Source: Deltaproteobacteria bacterium (lineage in GTDB: Bacteria > Desulfobacterota_B > Binatia > UBA9968). Taken from it: a stretch of DNA of 9,397 nt. Below, in pieces: positions 6,409 through 9,397 of the stretch (position 1 is its first letter; each line of letters starts with the position of its first letter). The stretch spans positions 1 through 9,397 of the forward strand of contig VBKY01000253.1 of NCBI GenBank assembly GCA_005879255.1, read 5' to 3'. The notes under the pieces were generated by a model. It worked only from the letters and a program-made list of their open reading frames with translations. It searched no databases and was not told the origin of the DNA. A program made the position numbers and the translations under genes.

Positions 6409-7221
6409 CTAATTCAACTCTCCCTTGAGGAACTCGACGGCGATCCGGTTAAACTCTTCCGGATGTTCGGTCTGGGCATGAAGACCGCAACTGGACATCG
6501 CATAAAGCTTGGCTCCCGGAGTCATGCCAAAGGCAATGAGCGCCTGCTCGATAGGCAAAATTTTATTTTCTTTGCCGGTGACAAACAGCACGGGTACCGT
6601 CATCTTTGCCAGCAGTGGCCTTAGATTCGGCACATCCATCGGGTAGCAACCCAGCTTGCTATAGGCGCTGTATTGGCGTCCACTGGACTCAAGGTATTGA
6701 TCGAAGATCTCCGGAGGCGTCCATCGTTCCGGGTTGAAGTACGCTCTGTCGAGATGCGCCTTGAGATTTTCTCGTGTCGCCGTGTAATTGGCGTAGGGCG
6801 CCAGTGCTTTCTGCTCCAGCTCGGGAGGTATCCCGCCGCCCGCGTTGCCGATCAGAATCACTCGCCCGACTCTGTCCGGGTGCTCAGCCGCAATTGAAAT
6901 GCTGATCAATCCACCGCGGCAGTTGCCGACCAAATGGGTCTTTTTCACTCCGAGCGCGTCGAGAAATTGCACCATATGTTCGACATAGGCGGGATGTCTC
7001 AGATCGCGCGTTGGCGAATCGGTCTTGCCGAAGCCAATGATATCCGGCGCGAGCACTCTAAACTGCCTGCCCAGTGCTTCCATGTTCTCGCGAAACTCCA
7101 GCCATCCCCCGGAGCCGGGATCGGCGGAATGCAGCATGAGAACATTCTCGCCTTCGCCGCCTTCCCAATAGTGAGTGCGATATTCACCCGCCTGAATAAA
7201 TTTTTCAGTTACTTTGGACAT
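6409..7221 (-). CDS. Alpha/beta hydrolase related to meta-cleavage product C-C hydrolases, with altered catalytic positions
   Basis: A full-length 270-residue alpha/beta-fold hydrolase, cytoplasmic with no signal peptide. It aligns by eye with meta-cleavage product hydrolases (BphD/HsaD-like): oxyanion region LHSADPGSGGW (30-40), PDIIGFGKTDSP (59-70), nucleophile elbow GNCRGG (99-104), a cap domain around 135-200, and a C-terminal CGLHAQTEHPEEFNRI (245-260). Three catalytic positions differ from the family norm. The elbow nucleophile is C101 (codon TGC) rather than Ser. The usual acid in GRxD is N219 in GKENK, with E218 beside it. The usual CGHWAQ reads CGLHAQ, moving the histidine by one to H248. 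It may be a cysteine-based hydrolase, a lyase-like relative, or catalytically different. The start at 7221 has AGGAGG eight bases upstream. It sits between the flavin monooxygenase and the Mo-hydroxylase genes, fitting a cleavage step after oxygenation. Fold is sure, reaction uncertain. Confidence 0.92.
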   Translation of the reverse strand: MSKVTEKFIQAGEYRTHYWEGGEGENVLMLHSADPGSGGWLEFRENMEALGRQFRVLAPDIIGFGKTDSPTRDLRHPAYVEHMVQFLDALGVKKTHLVGNCRGGLISISIAAEHPDRVGRVILIGNAGGGIPPELEQKALAPYANYTATRENLKAHLDRAYFNPERWTPPEIFDQYLESSGRQYSAYSKLGCYPMDVPNLRPLLAKMTVPVLFVTGKENKILPIEQALIAFGMTPGAKLYAMSSCGLHAQTEHPEEFNRIAVEFLKGELN

Positions 7222-7229
7222 CTGAGCTA

Positions 7230-7235
7230 CCTCCT
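7230..7235 (-). promoter_or_regulatory. Ribosome binding site of the alpha/beta hydrolase gene
   Basis: AGGAGG on the minus strand, eight bases before the ATG at 7221. The ten-base context AGGAGGTAGC is shared with the flavin monooxygenase gene. Confidence 0.8.
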
Positions 7236-7322
7236 AATCCAAAAGATCACGCGATAATTGATAACCAAGCCCACATGCAACATTTTATGCTTCAACTGAA
7301 GTGGCCAAGCAACCAGCGAAAC

Positions 7323-7472
7323 AAATCCGAAATCCGAATATCGAAATCCGAAACAAACTCAGAGACAAATAAATCTCAAATCGGGAAAATCCAAAACACC
7401 GAATCCGAAGGAAGCTTGTTTGGAATTTTACATATTTTGGTCATTTGAAATTGTTTCGAGTTTCGGATTTCG
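7323..7472. repeat. 7-base tandem repeat with distant inverted copy
   Basis: Units AAATCCG (7323-7329), AAATCCG (7330-7336), AATATCG (7337-7343) and AAATCCG (7344-7350) are head to tail. CGAAATCCGAAAC at 7342-7354 recurs inverted and exactly as GTTTCGGATTTCG at 7460-7472. The whole could form a large imperfect stem with about 105 bases between the arms. Confidence 0.75.
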
Positions 7473-7529
7473 TGCTTCGAATTTTTTGTGCTTGGCGGCC
7501 TTTGCGCTAGTCACAGTCTCCGGCTCTTC

Positions 7530-8660
7530 CTACGCCGCCTTCGCCTCCAGAGCGTGCAGCCGCGGAATCACTTCTTTGCCGAACAGACGAACATTGTTCA
7601 GCACGAGCTCCTGAGGCATCGCGCCCATGCGCACGATCGCCATGAACGTGCCAAAGCCGCCGTACTCTTGGTACTGCGCCATGAGGTCCTGATACACCCG
7701 GTCGGGCGTTCCAACTAAGACAAAACCGTCGTCGCGCATTTTTTCCATCGGCGTGACATCGTAAGGGTAAGGAGTCTTCACCGAATCCAAGGTCAGCTCG
7801 GGATTCATATCGAGGATTCTTTGAATCGCGGCGTTGTTAACTTTCCCGAGGAGCTGGTGAAAGTAATATTCAAAATGGGTCTTGCAGAGCTTTTCCGCCT
7901 CTTTCTGACTTTCCGCGACAAACACATGGCGCGCGATCAGAATATCGTTGACGCCACACGGCCGGCCGAACTCCGCGCACGCATCGCGGAATAACTGGAG
8001 CTGTTTCTTAATGGCCGCAGTGGGCTGGAAAGTCGAACACAAAGTCACTCCCGGCCGCTTGGCGACGTTGCGCGTCGGCTCGGGACCGATGGCGCCGACC
8101 CAAACCGGTGGATGAGGACTTTGGTATGGCCGCGGCCACATGTCGACGTCTTTATAATGATAGAACTGGCCGTCATGGTTGAGCAGGTCATGGGTCCAAG
8201 CCTTGAGAATGACATCGAGCGCTTCTTCGAACCGCGGCCGGCCTTCTCTTAAGGGAATGTTGAGCGCGAGATATTCCCGCGGGATGCCACGAACAAAGCC
8301 GGCGATGATGCGGCCCCGGGTCAGGTTATCCAGCATTGCGAGCTCCTCAGCGACGCGTAGCGGATGGCCGTGCAGCGGCAGCAGATTGCCCGCCATGGCG
8401 AGCTTCAGTCGTTTCGTTTTGGCCGCGACGTAAGCCAAAAAAACATTGGGCGAGTTGTCGAGACTATAGGGGCTACCGTGATGTTCGTTTAAACAGACGC
8501 CGTCGAATCCCACCTCTTCCATCAGCTGGAACTGTTCGACATGGTTTTCATAAGTTTTCGCGGCAACTTCGGACTCATAGTTTTCTCTACCGACCGGATA
8601 CTTCAGTCGCCCCGTTAGATCCTTGCCGTAGGGAACAAAATCGAAAGTGAAAACCTGCAT
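7530..8660 (-). CDS. LLM-class flavin-dependent oxidoreductase (bacterial luciferase-like monooxygenase)
   Basis: A full-length 376-residue member of the bacterial luciferase-like TIM-barrel family, which uses reduced FMN or F420 supplied by a partner reductase, typically to oxygenate organic substrates. Family features are visible: MEEVGFDGVCLNEHH (47-61), the core strand LAMAGNLLPLHG (87-98), and the run VAEELAMLDNLTRGR (103-117) followed by GFVRG (121-125). The substrate-binding region includes WPRPYQSPHPPVWVGAIG near residue 175-192. The C-terminal GTPDRV motif is the usual late-barrel signature. No cognate flavin reductase gene is in the window. The start at 8660 has GAGGAGG seven bases upstream. 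It follows the partial Mo-subunit gene by only 33 bases, so the two are probably cotranscribed. Whether FMN or F420 is used cannot be told by eye. Family is sure, substrate unknown. Confidence 0.95.
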   Translation of the reverse strand: MQVFTFDFVPYGKDLTGRLKYPVGRENYESEVAAKTYENHVEQFQLMEEVGFDGVCLNEHHGSPYSLDNSPNVFLAYVAAKTKRLKLAMAGNLLPLHGHPLRVAEELAMLDNLTRGRIIAGFVRGIPREYLALNIPLREGRPRFEEALDVILKAWTHDLLNHDGQFYHYKDVDMWPRPYQSPHPPVWVGAIGPEPTRNVAKRPGVTLCSTFQPTAAIKKQLQLFRDACAEFGRPCGVNDILIARHVFVAESQKEAEKLCKTHFEYYFHQLLGKVNNAAIQRILDMNPELTLDSVKTPYPYDVTPMEKMRDDGFVLVGTPDRVYQDLMAQYQEYGGFGTFMAIVRMGAMPQELVLNNVRLFGKEVIPRLHALEAKAA

Positions 8661-8667
8661 GCTGCTA

Positions 8668-8674
8668 CCTCCTC
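8668..8674 (-). promoter_or_regulatory. Ribosome binding site of the flavin monooxygenase gene
   Basis: GAGGAGG on the minus strand, seven bases before the ATG at 8660, within the 33-base gap after the preceding Mo-subunit gene. Confidence 0.8.
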
Positions 8675-8693
8675 GAGATGATTTTCCATTTGC

Positions 8694-9397
8694 TTAACGT
8701 TGCGATCCTTGTGCCGCGCCCTGAATCAATTGCCACAGACGCAGCGGGGTGGCGGGAATCGTCGTGCACTGAACGCCGAGCGGCAACAATGCGTCATTGA
8801 TGGCGCTGAGCAGAACCGCCGGGGTTGCCAGGACCGCGCTCTCTCCCGCGCCTTTGACGCCCATCGGCGAGAGCGGCGATGGCGTCTCTGTATATGTCCT
8901 CTCGGTCATCGGCACTTCCCAGATCGTCGGCAGCAAATAATCCATAAACGTCGACGTGAGGTACTGGCCGTTTTCGTCGTAAACATGTTCTTCGAGAACG
9001 GTCTGTCCTACACCTTGCGCCACGGCGCCCTGGATCATGCCTTCGACCACCGCTGGATTCAGTCTGACGCCGCAGTCGTCGGCGATGACGTATTTGAGCA
9101 CCTGTACCTGGCCGGTGTCGCGGTCCACCTCCACCATGACAACATGCGCATTGTTGGCGGCTGTCAGATCGAAGCTGCCGCGCCCCTCGGCATCCGGCAA
9201 TTTGCGATCGGGCGGGTTGTAGGTGTAGCTCGCTTCAGGGTTGCCGTCGACGCCTGGGGGCAAGAGATCCGAGCGCGTCAGCATGACGGTGACGACCCGC
9301 TGCAGCGGCAGAGTTTTTTCCGGCGAGCCTTTCACTCTTAGTTGACCATTGAAAAGTTCGACGTCGTCCGCGTTGGCTTCCAAAATCACCCCGGCCA
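8694..9397 (-). CDS. Second molybdopterin-binding large subunit (xanthine dehydrogenase/CoxL family), C-terminal part
   Basis: An open frame enters from the right edge and ends with TAA at 8694, giving about 234 residues of a molybdenum hydroxylase large subunit. A GTG at 9389 is internal, since the frame stays open upstream of it (Ala-Gly before Val-Ile-Leu). Visible motifs are ADDCGVRLNPAVVEG, GAVAQGVGQ, the conserved DENGQYLTSTFMDYLLP, and KGAGES with the expected catalytic glutamate. It matches the C-terminus of the complete large subunit at 2200-4617 along its length (for example EEHVYDENGQ against EEFIYDENGQ, and TPSPLSPMGVKGAGE against TPSPLTLLGTKGVGE) but is clearly a divergent paralogue, not a duplicate. 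Its N-terminal half, with the active-site loop, and any partner subunits lie outside the window. It probably heads the transcript that includes the flavin monooxygenase. Confidence 0.93.
   Translation of the reverse strand, partial: AGVILEANADDVELFNGQLRVKGSPEKTLPLQRVVTVMLTRSDLLPPGVDGNPEASYTYNPPDRKLPDAEGRGSFDLTAANNAHVVMVEVDRDTGQVQVLKYVIADDCGVRLNPAVVEGMIQGAVAQGVGQTVLEEHVYDENGQYLTSTFMDYLLPTIWEVPMTERTYTETPSPLSPMGVKGAGESAVLATPAVLLSAINDALLPLGVQCTTIPATPLRLWQLIQGAAQGSQR

Larger units (their letters stand above)
7222..7529. other. 308-base AT-rich spacer with repeat element
   Basis: The stretch between the hydrolase and flavin monooxygenase genes holds no credible gene and is much richer in A and T than its surroundings. 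It carries the hydrolase ribosome binding site at its left end, then a tandem and inverted repeat set (7323-7472). The words (AAATCCGAA, GTTTCGGATTTCG) resemble AT-rich intergenic palindromic elements that are widespread in environmental bacterial genomes. No transposase or promoter could be assigned. Confidence 0.6.

Noticed and set aside
8700..9341. 213-codon plus-strand open frame at the right end
   Set aside because: Antisense to a Mo-subunit C-terminus with intact conserved motifs.

Overview
The window reads as part of a catabolic or accessory gene cluster from an uncultured-type, fairly GC-rich bacterium. By eye, the genes are clearly GC-rich and several spacers are AT-rich. All seven recognisable genes lie on the minus strand, so transcription runs from high to low coordinates. 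Most genes for which a ribosome binding site can be seen use a strong GGAGG-type site. This gene mix (molybdenum hydroxylases, a luciferase-like flavin monooxygenase, a UbiD-type decarboxylase, an alpha/beta hydrolase and a medium-chain dehydrogenase), together with spacers full of short degenerate repeats and REP-like hairpins, recalls soil or sediment metagenome genomes such as deltaproteobacteria-like Binatota, Rokubacteria or Tectomicrobia. That placement is an impression from gene style; nothing in the window fixes the taxon.

Layout in order of transcription: (a) 9397-8694, the C-terminal part of a molybdopterin-binding large subunit that continues beyond the window; (b) 8660-7530, an LLM-class flavin-dependent oxidoreductase, 33 bases further on; (c) 7529-7222, an AT-rich spacer with 7-base tandem repeats and an inverted copy; (d) 7221-6409, an alpha/beta hydrolase of the C-C hydrolase type whose catalytic triad positions look altered (Cys nucleophile); (e) 6408-6276, a spacer with a GC-rich palindrome and a 9-base tandem repeat; (f) 6275-5397, 5400-4921 and 4617-2200, a complete three-subunit molybdenum hydroxylase in the order FAD subunit, 2Fe-2S subunit, Mo subunit, interrupted by a 303-base repeat-bearing spacer between the last two; (g) 2105-642, a UbiD-family decarboxylase; (h) 502-1, the N-terminal part of a zinc-containing medium-chain dehydrogenase/reductase that runs off the window.

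Taken together the genes suggest oxidation of an organic, possibly aromatic or heteroaromatic, compound: hydroxylation by water at a Mo centre, flavin-dependent oxygenation, hydrolytic cleavage, decarboxylation using prenylated FMN, and a final redox step. The substrate cannot be read from the sequence, and the active-site loop of the complete Mo subunit argues against CO dehydrogenase. No RNA genes, CRISPR array, transposase or regulator gene were found. The points most worth a second look are the unusual hydrolase active site, the non-canonical Mo-subunit loop, and the families of short repeats that occupy nearly every larger spacer.
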